A stretch of 64,000 bases of DNA from Promethearchaeota archaeon (GTDB lineage Archaea > Asgardarchaeota > Lokiarchaeia > Sigyniarchaeales > SOKP01). Within the stretch, counting starts at the first letter, position 1, and every line of letters begins with the position of its first letter. Below the pieces are notes generated by a model. The model did not search any database and had not been told where the DNA came from. It was given only the letters and a program-made list of their open reading frames with translations. The translations under genes were made by a program, and so were the position numbers. The stretch lies in contig SHMW01000004.1 of the NCBI GenBank assembly GCA_008080735.1, positions 1 to 64,000 on the forward strand, in the 5' to 3' direction. Shown in pieces: positions 1 to 9,644 of this stretch.

Positions 1-149
1 AAATCATCGAGATTCTCTATCCTTCCCAAGGACAAATGATGTATGGAGTAGCACGGGGCTGGGTGGTGCTCACCTTACAAATGTTAGTCGAAAAAGGGAG
101 GATCAAATACATAATTGAGAAAGAAGGAGTAAAATTTTATCCGACCTAG
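1..149 (+). CDS. C-terminal end of a protein cut by the window edge, possibly metallo-beta-lactamase-fold
   Basis: An open frame runs from base 3 (IIEILYPSQG...) for 49 codons to a TAG at 147-149. The visible tail includes YPSQGQMMYGVARGW, then TLQMLVEKGRI and a terminal GVKFYP. The pattern of a helix, a TLQ-LVEKG-I helix and a short final strand resembles the end of archaeal metallo-beta-lactamase-fold hydrolases, but no catalytic motif lies in the window, so this is a weak guess. The next gene is convergent, and a hairpin followed by a T-run lies between them. Confidence 0.45.
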   Translation, partial: IIEILYPSQGQMMYGVARGWVVLTLQMLVEKGRIKYIIEKEGVKFYPT

Positions 150-288
150 GCTTTATTCCTGGCTGGAAGGATGCTTATCTAATATAAATGTTTCCGAGAC
201 TTTGCTTACAAAATGTAAGCTCAAAATATAAATCAGTAGTGTTCCTTCAATAACTTGGATGCGATATCATATTATCTCAACTCTTTTT

Positions 289-352
289 CCATAACTCGCG
301 TAAAATGTATGAGTCTGTTTCTCATCAACCTTAATTTTACGCGTAGTTATGG
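289..352 (+). terminator. Long imperfect inverted repeat followed by a T-run
   Basis: The left arm ccataactcgcgtaaaat (289-306) and right arm attttacgcgtagttatgg (334-352) are complementary apart from one extra base, with a 27-nt spacer. The plus-strand copy is followed directly by TTTTTT, which fits a terminator for the gene ending at 149. The neighbouring genes converge here. An alternative is a remnant of a small mobile element with terminal inverted repeats. Nothing else was seen between 150 and 421. Confidence 0.4.
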
Positions 353-421
353 TTTTTTCTTAAAAAATAGATATAGGAAAAAATAAAAAAAAAATTAAAG
401 AGCAATAGATTATAATTTGGC

Positions 422-1849
422 TTATTTTTCTAATTTTTTTAAGTATTCTTCTTCTTTTTTTTGATGTATCTCATGTAATTCTTCCTTTTTACTTTTCCAT
501 TCAGAACCAGCAAGAGGATAGAAATACATAATAGCTGCGGAAATTAATATTAATATGGCAGGAATAAGTGTAAAGGCAATCATTATCCCAATTTCCGCAG
601 ATTCGGGTTGACTTGCTTCTGGCTCATTAATGAATCCAAATGCACCAATTATAGTTAAAAATAACCAAGGTGCGATTGAATTAGTAGGTTTCGTAATAAG
701 AGCATTCATACCTGCGTAGCTTGTTTCTCTTCGTTTTCCTGTTAGTATCTCATCATTATCTATAATGTCTGCCATAATCATTTGATTAGTAAGGAAATAT
801 CCGCTAAGACCTGCTCCCATTAAAATCATAGCGACTATAGCAGGTGCAAAATTCCAACCTATAATAAATCCAATTATGAATGCTGCGCTTGTAAACAGTA
901 GACAAAATATAAATGTTTTTTTTAATCCCCAGATTTTCACCATTTTACTATATACAGGAAAAAATAGAAACACCATTAAAAAAAATAAGATTAACGGGAC
1001 CATCGCCATAATTCCTTTTAGATCTAAAACGAAATCAACGTAATAGAGAACTCCATTTGTTAATATAAATTGAGCAGTCAAAAATATAAAATTTGAAATC
1101 TCAAAAATCACAAAAGGCTTATTTTTAAATGTTTCAATTATGCTCTCCTTAAAATTTAATGGTTCTTCCATCATTGCATATTTGTTTTCCTTAATATAGT
1201 AGCTACTAACAAACATGATAATTCCTCCAATAATTCCAAATATAATCATAGTGATTCGAAAAATTGGAATTAAAGGATCAACCTCTAAAGGTTCATCACC
1301 AGTTAGTAATATTGCTGGAATTACAAATGATAATAACATTGAGAACGCACTACCTATAGCTCCAAATACCATAAGATTTGATCTGGATTCTTGAGTAATT
1401 GCCATCTCAGCAGGTAAGGAATATGATATTAATCCTATCATGGTGTATAATGTATCAAATGTATATAACATAAATAAAAGATTGAAAAAAAGTGCCAATT
1501 GACTTCCCACGAAGATAGGAAACCAGCTTAAAATGAATAGAAAAGAATATAATGGCGCACCAAATCTTATATATGGTATTCTTCTTCCATATTTTTCAAG
1601 TTTTGTGCGATCTTGAAAAAATCCTAATAATGGATCGTTTATAGCATTCCAAGCAATGAAAATTAACCACGCAAGTCCTGTAAAAGATTCTGCTAATCCT
1701 AATTTTACATTATAGAAATACGTAAAGGATGTAGCTATAACGAGACTAGAAAAAAACCCGCTAGTGAAAGAAATTCCTCCAAATGCTAATTTTGAACTTG
1801 TTGGAATTTCTTCTTCAAAAATCTTTCCTTTAATTGAATCTTCTGACAT
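422..1849 (-). CDS. GPH-family (MelB-like) cation:sugar symporter
   Basis: This 475-residue protein has about twelve hydrophobic segments and fits the MFS_2 / glycoside-pentoside-hexuronide:cation symporter family. The N-terminal half carries NDPLLGFFQD followed by KYGRRIPYI, the usual loop between helices 2 and 3 in that family. A second typical loop, NQMIMADIIDNDE followed by GKRRE, lies near residues 355-375. The C-terminus is a charged cytoplasmic tail rich in Lys and Glu. Family members import oligosaccharides or uronides with Na+ or H+. The sugar-catabolism genes further along make an oligosaccharide or pentoside a reasonable substrate, but this gene is not in an operon with them. It is divergent from the helicase at 1983. 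Substrate unknown. Confidence 0.8.
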   Translation of the reverse strand: MSEDSIKGKIFEEEIPTSSKLAFGGISFTSGFFSSLVIATSFTYFYNVKLGLAESFTGLAWLIFIAWNAINDPLLGFFQDRTKLEKYGRRIPYIRFGAPLYSFLFILSWFPIFVGSQLALFFNLLFMLYTFDTLYTMIGLISYSLPAEMAITQESRSNLMVFGAIGSAFSMLLSFVIPAILLTGDEPLEVDPLIPIFRITMIIFGIIGGIIMFVSSYYIKENKYAMMEEPLNFKESIIETFKNKPFVIFEISNFIFLTAQFILTNGVLYYVDFVLDLKGIMAMVPLILFFLMVFLFFPVYSKMVKIWGLKKTFIFCLLFTSAAFIIGFIIGWNFAPAIVAMILMGAGLSGYFLTNQMIMADIIDNDEILTGKRRETSYAGMNALITKPTNSIAPWLFLTIIGAFGFINEPEASQPESAEIGIMIAFTLIPAILILISAAIMYFYPLAGSEWKSKKEELHEIHQKKEEEYLKKLEK

Positions 1850-1982
1850 AATATAAAACAGTCTTATAATTTTTTGTTAAGATTTTATTAAAATTGTTTA
1901 ATATGTAGAATTGGCTATAATAAAATAAAAATCTTTCACAGTTGTCCTATTTATAAGAGAACATTCCCTAATTTTTACAAAT

Positions 1983-4148
1983 ATGGTGACAAATATCGAT
2001 GAGTTTTCGGAATATTTCGAAGATGAGTTCATAAAAGACAAGAAGATCCACTTTCGTAAATATCAAAACAATATTGTAAAAAGATGTGGGGACCGGAATT
2101 CTTTAGTGGTTCTCCCCACGGGACTAGGGAAAACTATTATTGGGGTATTGCTTATAGCGCATCGTTTTAAAAAATATCCAAGACACGGAAAAGTTCTCAT
2201 CTTGGCCCCAACGCGACCATTAGTTGCGCAACATCTTGAATCATGTGAGAAATTTATCGATATAGATGAAAATAAAATTAATTCATTTACGGGCAAGATC
2301 CCTCCCGAGAAAAGGCTGCTTTTATTCAATAAATCGCAAATTATTATATCGACACCTCAAGTAATCAAAAATGATGTGATGAGGGGCCGTTATGATTTAG
2401 GAAGTGTCTCATTGATAATCTTTGATGAAGCTCACCGTACTAAGGGAAATTACGCCTATAACTTTCTTTCTAAGGAGTATATGAAATCCTGCTCCGATCC
2501 GTTAATCTTAGGACTCACAGCGTCTCCCGGGAAGAATTACGAGACTATTCAAGAGCTTTGTGACAATTTATTTATCGAGAACGTGATCTTTCGAACGTAT
2601 GAAGATGAGGATGTAAGCGAATATATACATGATATTGATATCTTTCTTAAACAGGTTGATCTCCCAATTAAAGTGTTAGAACTAAGCCAGATCATCGAAA
2701 GTCTCTTTGAGAGATTTTTACGATTCTTCATCGAACGGGACCTAATTCAACCACATAAGAGATATTATTCTAAACTAGATTTTTTAAGGATCGCCCAAGA
2801 TTTAACCATTACTTTAAAATACGGTGATTTAATTGAAGAAAGCAGATATGACGGCAGTTTTGGGCAATTAACTTTCACATCCCCAAAAATTATAGACATT
2901 GTCAGAGAAAAACAATTAAATATTCATTCGATCTTCTCCTACTGCTCCAGTTGTATCTCCTTACTCCATGCAAAAGAACTATTAGAAACTCAAGACATTC
3001 GATTATTTATTAATTTTCTCGAACGATTAAAATACAAATCTGACCAAGATAATTTATCAGCTAAACGCATAACCCATTCGGATCACTTTCAATTGATTGA
3101 TTCCCTAGTTGAGCAAGTTGGTTTAGATGAGTTATCCCATCCAAAAATAGATAAGGTTTTAAGTCTCCTTCATGAGGAGATTGATGAATATGATAATGGG
3201 AAAATACTCATTTTTACTCAATATAGAGAAATGGCGGATTTTTTAAAGGATAAAATCAATTTTGTGTTTAAAGGGAAAATCTCCGCAGAAAAATTCATTG
3301 GACAAACATCTAAAATGGATGATAAAGGTTTTACTCAAATAAAACAGATTAATATTTTGCACCAATTTAGGAGAGGTGAAATTAATGTGTTAACAGCAAC
3401 TAGCGTGGCAGAAGAAGGGTTAGATATTCCTAATGTAGATGCTATAATATTTTATGAGCCCGTTGCATCCGAAATACGTCTAATCCAGAGGAGGGGAAGA
3501 ACAGGACGGCATTCGAGTGGAAGATGTTATATTTTAATCACAAATGATACCTTAGATTCTCCATTTTTTAGAGTTTCTAAACGTAAAGAAGAGACAATGA
3601 ACTCGGTGCTACGTGGAGATGGACAAAATCTCGATTTAGCTGGAAATATCAGTCGTTCAAATATTGATTTTAAATCACACTCAAAAGGTCTGTCAGATTT
3701 TGAAGTTATTAAAAACTTTAGAAATAGACGAGAACGAGAAAAAGAGCTTTTAGCAAATCGATCAATTGAGGAAATTTGCGAGGATTTTGATAAGTTCTCT
3801 CAATCTGAAAAATATCAAGAGTTAAAAAATTGCGGTGTGAGCTTTTTTTCTGATGTCGCCAATATTAATAAAACAAAAATAAAGCAAAGAGTCTTAAAAA
3901 TGAAAGGAAAAACACAAAAAAAAGAATACAAAAAAAGAAAACAATATATTAACAACAATGTCAAAACCTTAATCCGATTGGTTGAGACATATAATGAAAA
4001 TGATCGGATTGCAATAGAAAAATTACAAGAATTAGCAGAATTTGAAGAGATTGAGGGAAAGAAATTTTATATTCATCTCAATAGAGCATGTTATTTAGGG
4101 TATCTTAAAAGGGGAAATGATTTTATTACTCTTCTTAAAGAGCTATAA
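1983..4148 (+). CDS. Hef/FANCM-type SF2 DNA helicase lacking the nuclease domain
   Basis: This 721-residue protein is a superfamily 2 helicase of the archaeal Hef / eukaryotic FANCM-Mph1 group, which acts on stalled forks and branched DNA. Visible motifs are Walker A PTGLGKT (45-51), Ia APTRPL (75-80), DEAH (148-151), LTASPG as motif III, a long helical insert between the two RecA domains, and motif VI QRRGRTGR in the second RecA domain. Euryarchaeal Hef usually continues into an XPF-type nuclease (ERKxxxD) and HhH repeats. Here the protein ends in a basic helical stretch with no such motif. The start ATG sits about 35 bases after a TATA-like stretch. It converges with the next gene, with 9 bases between the stops. 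Confidence 0.88.
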   Translation: MVTNIDEFSEYFEDEFIKDKKIHFRKYQNNIVKRCGDRNSLVVLPTGLGKTIIGVLLIAHRFKKYPRHGKVLILAPTRPLVAQHLESCEKFIDIDENKINSFTGKIPPEKRLLLFNKSQIIISTPQVIKNDVMRGRYDLGSVSLIIFDEAHRTKGNYAYNFLSKEYMKSCSDPLILGLTASPGKNYETIQELCDNLFIENVIFRTYEDEDVSEYIHDIDIFLKQVDLPIKVLELSQIIESLFERFLRFFIERDLIQPHKRYYSKLDFLRIAQDLTITLKYGDLIEESRYDGSFGQLTFTSPKIIDIVREKQLNIHSIFSYCSSCISLLHAKELLETQDIRLFINFLERLKYKSDQDNLSAKRITHSDHFQLIDSLVEQVGLDELSHPKIDKVLSLLHEEIDEYDNGKILIFTQYREMADFLKDKINFVFKGKISAEKFIGQTSKMDDKGFTQIKQINILHQFRRGEINVLTATSVAEEGLDIPNVDAIIFYEPVASEIRLIQRRGRTGRHSSGRCYILITNDTLDSPFFRVSKRKEETMNSVLRGDGQNLDLAGNISRSNIDFKSHSKGLSDFEVIKNFRNRREREKELLANRSIEEICEDFDKFSQSEKYQELKNCGVSFFSDVANINKTKIKQRVLKMKGKTQKKEYKKRKQYINNNVKTLIRLVETYNENDRIAIEKLQELAEFEEIEGKKFYIHLNRACYLGYLKRGNDFITLLKEL

Positions 4149-4157
4149 TTATCCCCA

Positions 4158-7100
4158 TCAAATTTCGATATCTTCTTCTTCTTTTCGTTTTTTAAACAGA
4201 AAATACATCAATCCCAGAATTATAAATGTTGGGATTATCAGGACGAAGAGGTTGAATCCACTTAATAATAGTAGATAATAACTAAGTGTAAGCATGGATG
4301 CAAAAAATGCTATAATGGAGCTATAATGGCTAGTAAAATTCTTTAAACGATTCAAAAATCGATAAAGCTTATAATTCATAGATTTTATGACCTGAAGCTC
4401 CTTTTCATCTATTTTTTCTAGCACATCGGGGTCTTCGTAATAAATACTTATACGCGGATCATACTTTCCTTCCAGCTCACCAGCGCTTATCAAGGTCAGC
4501 ATATGGTCTTGAATATTTTGTTTTTTGATCTTCAATTCTTTATGCAAAAACGAAATTGTCAGAAATCGATTTGAGACAGCTTCAATTGCCATTTCGATGA
4601 AGTTTTTGAGAATTAAACGTTCAAGAGATTTTACTTTTTCGGTTAAAATCGAATCGTAATCATCCAAATATTTATTGAAATCATCTAAAATGTATTTATT
4701 CTTTGTCTCGAAATCATTAGCTTTCCTTCCAAATTCTCTAACCATTCCTATAACATTATTGTTTATTTCATTAACATTTTCTCCGATTTTCTCTGCTCTC
4801 TTATCTATTCTAGAATAGGCCCTTTTGAATTCTTTAATTTCGATGTAGTCTTCCACTCGAGATTGAAGCATACCTAATAATTGACTCAACTTAATTTTGC
4901 AATTGCTGATATATTGCATTAACTGCCCCCGAAAGAGTTCATTTCTTCTAATCAGAATTTTCTGATTAATATTTTTAATAGTTTTATTGTAGTTTTCTAG
5001 AAATTTATTTTTCTTTTTAACGAAATATTCTCGTAATTCTGGGGTTAGTTTTCTCGTTTCTTCTTTTTCTTCCAATTCCTTTTGCAGTTCCTCTTCAATA
5101 TCATTCTGAACATCCAAGATATAATCCTCAAATTCCGCTTTTTTCCGCTCAAAATTTTCCCTTATTCGTTCATAGGATTCCGTTTCTTCTAATAATTCAT
5201 TGAGTTTTGATAATTCTTGTTCAATTTCGACAGCTAAGGAGTTATAATTCTTCTCAATCGTATTCTGGAGTTTTCTGAATAAGTCCAAACTAATTTTTAT
5301 CTTTTTCAGAGCAACTTTGGATTCTTGGATAATATTATTAAAATATTCTTCAGTCTCTTTATAGTCTTTTCTACTATTCAAATCGATATTTAATTCTTTT
5401 ATTTTTTGTTCAAATCGCTCTCGCAGTAAGATCTCAAAATTTTCTAATTCTTCCAAACGATTACTTAATTCTACTATGTTGACACCAAGTGTTCTATTTT
5501 TTATACATGAATCATAGAGACTTAGTGTTTTACTAATGGTTTCATTATTATAGCGAATTATTTTATTGTTGATAAAACTCCTGAGTTCTTTGTTTTTATA
5601 ATAGGAATCGGTATATACTAGAATCTTTTTCTCGTTTTCATGAAGTTCTCCGTTGAACTTCGAGAATTCAATCATTTCTTTGATTCGAGTCTTAATCTCC
5701 TTGCATTTAATATTTAACTTTTTTGAAAGGTTTTTTACATCAATTTGATTGGTACCGGTTTTTTCTGAGAGATATTGAACATTTACAGCAATAATTTTAT
5801 TGGTGTATTCTTCTTTGAGGTTTTTAATCTCATTCCTAAGATATTCATTGAATTTCTCCCATTGCATAATAGTTAATTTCGATTTTTCTTCAAAATCTTC
5901 TATGAGGTCATCGTTCTCCTCGTAAAGATCTGTATAATCTTCATTTAAATCTTCGAAAAATTCTAAAATTTCTTCGAATTTTTCATTCAAATCCTTAATA
6001 CTAAGTTTTTGAAGATATTCCTTCTTATCGAGCTTTTGCTTATAATCGACTAGTTTCTTTCTGCATTCTTGGATATTATCTGATATAAGCGTATCAAATT
6101 TCTCGATTTTTGCCCGATTTCTCTCTTTAATAACTTTCTCTTTTAAATTATGATTTTTTTCAGCAACTATTTCTATGATATTTTCCTCTAATTTATCAAG
6201 CCTCTCTTGAAGATATTGAAATAAAACATATAGTTTCTGTTTTTCTTTTATTTTCCTCTTTACATTTTTATGGAGTTTTTTAATCTCATCAAGTTTTTTA
6301 TCTAAAATAATATCCAATTCATCTTTTATCAAATCAAACGCAGCTTTAAAATCGCTTTCATTTACTTTAAGTTTAGCTTTCTTATCGATGGCGGAAATTT
6401 GCTCTGTTAAATCATTACGCAGCTCCTCTATTTTTCCCATTGTAGCTTTAAAATAGTCCAAACCTTCAGAATAATATAGAAATATTTTCTCTAATTCTTC
6501 CTTGATGCCAACCCAATAAGCGATGAGTTGTTTATGCTTTTTTTTTAGCCTTTCTTCTTTAGATGTTATTTTTTGAGATATGTTATAGACAACCTTATCA
6601 AATTTTTCCATATTAGAAGTTATTTTATTAAATTCTTCGACAATCAAAGTGAAATCTTCATCACTATATCCGTCCTCGAGTGTTTCACCCATAAACTTTC
6701 TAAAGTGATTTATTTCCTTATTAAAATAACTATCTAAATTCTTAAGGCGATTATCAAGCTCCTCTAAAATATTATCGAATTTCCTAATTTCCTCCTTTTC
6801 AGAAATTTTCTCTTTTAGCTGAGAATTAATTTCATTTAATTTCTGACTTAAAATGGAATAAAGATGATTCCATCTGTTAATTTCTGTACCTAATGTGGCT
6901 TTCAAGTTAAGATAATACAAATCTTCATTAAAGGAATTTTCTATGTTTTCGTTCAGAAAATCGGCTTCCATGAGCGCATTTCTAACTATAAAACTCAAGC
7001 GTTCTTTAGCTATTTCTATTTCATTGATATACAAATAACTCTCAATTTCTTCTCTTATCTGTTTAGTGATATTCTTTAATTTTAGTGTCATATTGTAAAT

Positions 7101-8588
7101 ATCGTTTTTAATTTCCCGTAGTATCTTTTTCTCCTCAAAAAGTCGTTCGCTGTTTATTTTTGTGTCAGATACAATAATATTTTCTAAGAAAAAATCCAAG
7201 TAAAAGTAATATTTCGTGAAGAAGAGCATTTTTTTTTTGGTTTTGACCTCTCCATGGAAAAAATGCTGCGCTTTCATATCATCTATTAAATTCTTGAACT
7301 CCCCAATCTTAATTTGACTGTTGGGATATTTTGTATTGAATTTATCCATGATTTCAGATAACGAAATAACACTTTTATTTGAAAGCTGTTCATAAAGCTC
7401 TGAGGCCAAAATCTTTTCGCTGGGAGTTAAATTCCGTAAAAAGTTTTTAAATTCTATATTATTATTCAGAATTTTAAGATTGAATGTATAATTCAAATTA
7501 ATATAAGAGACTATTTCTTCTACCACATTACTAAGTCCAAATAAACTTTTTAATTGTTTTACCTCTATATAACCATTCTTTTCAATTTCTTTGAATAAAG
7601 TTCTTTCAATTTCTTCGATAAATTTGTTCCATATAATGGATAATATGATGATCAATTTGGAAATTTCAATGAGAGAGTTCAATTCCCATGTTGATTCATT
7701 TACAAGTATTTGATTAAGTTTTAAATTAATAAATGAATAAATTCCAGAAGGATTATAATCTAAAAGCCAAGAATAGTTTTCCAAGGTATAACTTACCCAG
7801 AATGTCGTATTAATATTTCCTTTCTTTTCTTTGAAGCTATACCCTCCATCATTTTGTTGATATTCATGTAAAAATTGAATATGTTCCTCTTTTACTCGAA
7901 GTTCTAAATCTAAAATTTTTTGAGATAATAATTTGAACACTATATCGGGTTTTTCTTTCAGATCATCAAGATATGCGTCGAATTTTGATTTATGATTTCT
8001 TACATCAACCCCTAACAATAATAATAATTCCAATACGAAATATAGTGTTCTTGACGGTGAAGTACGTTTACATATTTCACAATTTTTATCCAAACAATGA
8101 ATGAATTCATCATCTTTATCATGAGCGTTAATAAATTCCTTTAATTCTGTTAACACTACGCTCTCTCCCTTTGATTTCAGATAAATGCCAAGAGTTTCCA
8201 TCATCTTCAAACTTGATAATGCATAATAAGTTGACCATATATCTGGTTTGTTTTGCTGAGTATAGGGGGAGCTGAGAAAGCCCAGCATTCCATCTTTTTC
8301 AATTTCACATTGCTCGATGTAATTTATGATATGTTCTTTTAACTCGTCCCTTAGTTCTTCTCTGAGGTATTTATTAAGCAGTAAAAACCAAAAAATGTGT
8401 CTAAGGGACAGATCTTTGAAATCAAATATACTTTTCTTATAGAAATCAAGAAATTGAATCATTTTATCGTATTGGCTGAAGTAAAATGAGCCGATACTTT
8501 GCTTTCCAACTTGAACAAATGATTTGAATGGTTCTTTTTTGAAGACGGTAATGTAAGGATACGCGTTATCCTTGGTCGTGAGGGTCAT
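4158..8588 (-). CDS. Giant membrane-anchored coiled-coil protein with alpha-toroid and winged-helix segments
   Basis: This 1476-residue protein was not recognised as a named family. The N-terminal ~290 residues contain prenyltransferase/squalene-cyclase-like helical repeats: a segment with YTQQNKPDIWSTYYALSSL, then HEYQQNDGGYSF followed by TTFWVSYTLENYSWL. The remaining ~1100 residues are mostly Lys/Glu-rich coiled coil, interrupted by winged-helix-like segments at about 395-455 (ELYEQLSNKSVISLSEIM...), about 950-1010 (VKNLSKKLNIKCKEIKTRI) and about 1330-1380 (FLTISFLHKELKIKKQNIQ, then LISAGELEGKYD). Two hydrophobic helices near the C-terminus (about 1420-1440 and 1444-1466) are followed by KKRKEEE, suggesting a tail anchor with most of the protein in the cytoplasm. 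The WH-plus-coil layout recalls PCI/UFL1-like scaffolds, but that link is inference. No catalytic motif was seen. Confidence 0.8.
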   Translation of the reverse strand: MTLTTKDNAYPYITVFKKEPFKSFVQVGKQSIGSFYFSQYDKMIQFLDFYKKSIFDFKDLSLRHIFWFLLLNKYLREELRDELKEHIINYIEQCEIEKDGMLGFLSSPYTQQNKPDIWSTYYALSSLKMMETLGIYLKSKGESVVLTELKEFINAHDKDDEFIHCLDKNCEICKRTSPSRTLYFVLELLLLLGVDVRNHKSKFDAYLDDLKEKPDIVFKLLSQKILDLELRVKEEHIQFLHEYQQNDGGYSFKEKKGNINTTFWVSYTLENYSWLLDYNPSGIYSFINLKLNQILVNESTWELNSLIEISKLIIILSIIWNKFIEEIERTLFKEIEKNGYIEVKQLKSLFGLSNVVEEIVSYINLNYTFNLKILNNNIEFKNFLRNLTPSEKILASELYEQLSNKSVISLSEIMDKFNTKYPNSQIKIGEFKNLIDDMKAQHFFHGEVKTKKKMLFFTKYYFYLDFFLENIIVSDTKINSERLFEEKKILREIKNDIYNMTLKLKNITKQIREEIESYLYINEIEIAKERLSFIVRNALMEADFLNENIENSFNEDLYYLNLKATLGTEINRWNHLYSILSQKLNEINSQLKEKISEKEEIRKFDNILEELDNRLKNLDSYFNKEINHFRKFMGETLEDGYSDEDFTLIVEEFNKITSNMEKFDKVVYNISQKITSKEERLKKKHKQLIAYWVGIKEELEKIFLYYSEGLDYFKATMGKIEELRNDLTEQISAIDKKAKLKVNESDFKAAFDLIKDELDIILDKKLDEIKKLHKNVKRKIKEKQKLYVLFQYLQERLDKLEENIIEIVAEKNHNLKEKVIKERNRAKIEKFDTLISDNIQECRKKLVDYKQKLDKKEYLQKLSIKDLNEKFEEILEFFEDLNEDYTDLYEENDDLIEDFEEKSKLTIMQWEKFNEYLRNEIKNLKEEYTNKIIAVNVQYLSEKTGTNQIDVKNLSKKLNIKCKEIKTRIKEMIEFSKFNGELHENEKKILVYTDSYYKNKELRSFINNKIIRYNNETISKTLSLYDSCIKNRTLGVNIVELSNRLEELENFEILLRERFEQKIKELNIDLNSRKDYKETEEYFNNIIQESKVALKKIKISLDLFRKLQNTIEKNYNSLAVEIEQELSKLNELLEETESYERIRENFERKKAEFEDYILDVQNDIEEELQKELEEKEETRKLTPELREYFVKKKNKFLENYNKTIKNINQKILIRRNELFRGQLMQYISNCKIKLSQLLGMLQSRVEDYIEIKEFKRAYSRIDKRAEKIGENVNEINNNVIGMVREFGRKANDFETKNKYILDDFNKYLDDYDSILTEKVKSLERLILKNFIEMAIEAVSNRFLTISFLHKELKIKKQNIQDHMLTLISAGELEGKYDPRISIYYEDPDVLEKIDEKELQVIKSMNYKLYRFLNRLKNFTSHYSSIIAFFASMLTLSYYLLLLSGFNLFVLIIPTFIILGLMYFLFKKRKEEEDIEI

Positions 8589-8686
8589 TAGTTTCTCAAT
8601 ATCAATAAGACTTTTGTTATTAATACAAATTCATATTAATATTTTTATTGGAAATATAAATTAACGTAAAAATTCTCAATTTGTAT

Positions 8687-9412
8687 TTAATCTACAGTAA
8701 TAGAAATGTCAACATAGGATTCTTCCTTCTCATGAGAGATATTTATCTTTTCTACATTACAGTTAATATTTCGGTTAAACAAACAAGAGAATTGTTGTTC
8801 TATGATTCCTGCTATGATGTAGAAATGGTATATAAAATCTTCGGAGTCTCTAATAAATTCTGAATTTGTAAATCTGTACACTGCTTTTTTACCTGAATTC
8901 TGAATTATTGGTTCAGATATTTTAATGTTCGGTTGCATTAAATCAAAGGAAGGATAAAACTTCCTGAAAGCTTCAAAATAAAGTTTAATGATGGGATTTC
9001 CGCGTATGCCTTCTAATTGCTTTTTAGATTTTTCGCTTTGATCGAAATCAATATATTTCACACTATCTCTGCCAATTTGCTTTAATTTTTCTTTTTCATC
9101 GGAATAATGGTTTTTTATACCCGCAATTATTGCTTTGTAATAAGAAAGAGCGATACGTTTTGGAAAAAAGGCTTGTTTTTTACTGAAGTATAAATTATAT
9201 GCCCCTACTTTTTTCTTATAAATCTCATCTTTATCTTCTAAGATTGAAATATATTTTGATACGGTGTTTCTTGAGAATCCAGTCCCTTTGGCGATATCGG
9301 TCTTAGTTAAACCGCTGGGGTTATTCATTAAGTACTCAAGTATCTCCTTTTTGTAATCGATGCCGTGCTTTTTTCTATTAATTTTTATTACACCCGAACT
9401 GTTAAAACGCAA
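8687..9412 (-). CDS. Winged-helix transcriptional regulator with C-terminal sensor-like domain
   Basis: This 241-residue protein has an N-terminal helix-turn-helix (about 20-75): EILEYLMNNPSGLTKTDIA, then GFSRNTVSKYISILED, then a wing ending near YNLYFSKK. Residues about 95-240 form a separate alpha/beta domain ending in INISHEKEESYVDISI. This resembles the small-molecule-binding output domains (V4R/heme-NO-like) common in archaeal one-component regulators, but the match is loose. It is transcribed away from the MFS gene at 9645, with 232 bases between the starts, so it could control that transporter. Ligand unknown. Confidence 0.7.
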   Translation of the reverse strand: MRFNSSGVIKINRKKHGIDYKKEILEYLMNNPSGLTKTDIAKGTGFSRNTVSKYISILEDKDEIYKKKVGAYNLYFSKKQAFFPKRIALSYYKAIIAGIKNHYSDEKEKLKQIGRDSVKYIDFDQSEKSKKQLEGIRGNPIIKLYFEAFRKFYPSFDLMQPNIKISEPIIQNSGKKAVYRFTNSEFIRDSEDFIYHFYIIAGIIEQQFSCLFNRNINCNVEKINISHEKEESYVDISITVD

Positions 9413-9613
9413 TAATTTGTTTATATCCGAATTTTGTTAGAATTTAATGATCTCACTTTGTTTGAGATCAGCTATTCTCTATATTATCTTAATTGCCATA
9501 AAGGTTAAAAAACTTTTTTCAATTTTAGACTGAGAAACTACCTGTCTCTTATCAAAGATGGTAAAATCATTTATTTGTAGTTAAATTCCAATTCGACGTA
9601 GAGAAAGAAATAC

Positions 9614-9627
9614 TATTATATACTTTA
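9614..9627 (+). promoter_or_regulatory. TATA-box promoter shared with the GH4 gene
   Basis: The 14-mer tattatatacttta lies 31 bases before the ATG of the MFS gene. The same 14-mer occurs at 13573-13586, 34 bases before the GH4 gene. The spacing fits an archaeal TATA box driving a leaderless or very short-leader transcript. Confidence 0.6.
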
Positions 9628-9644
9628 AGAAATAAGTAAGATAT

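Noticed and set aside
4158-4160. TGA as a sense codon across the window
   Set aside because: TGA ends well-formed genes here, including glpA with ATGA overlap and permeases with TGATG, so it is a normal stop.
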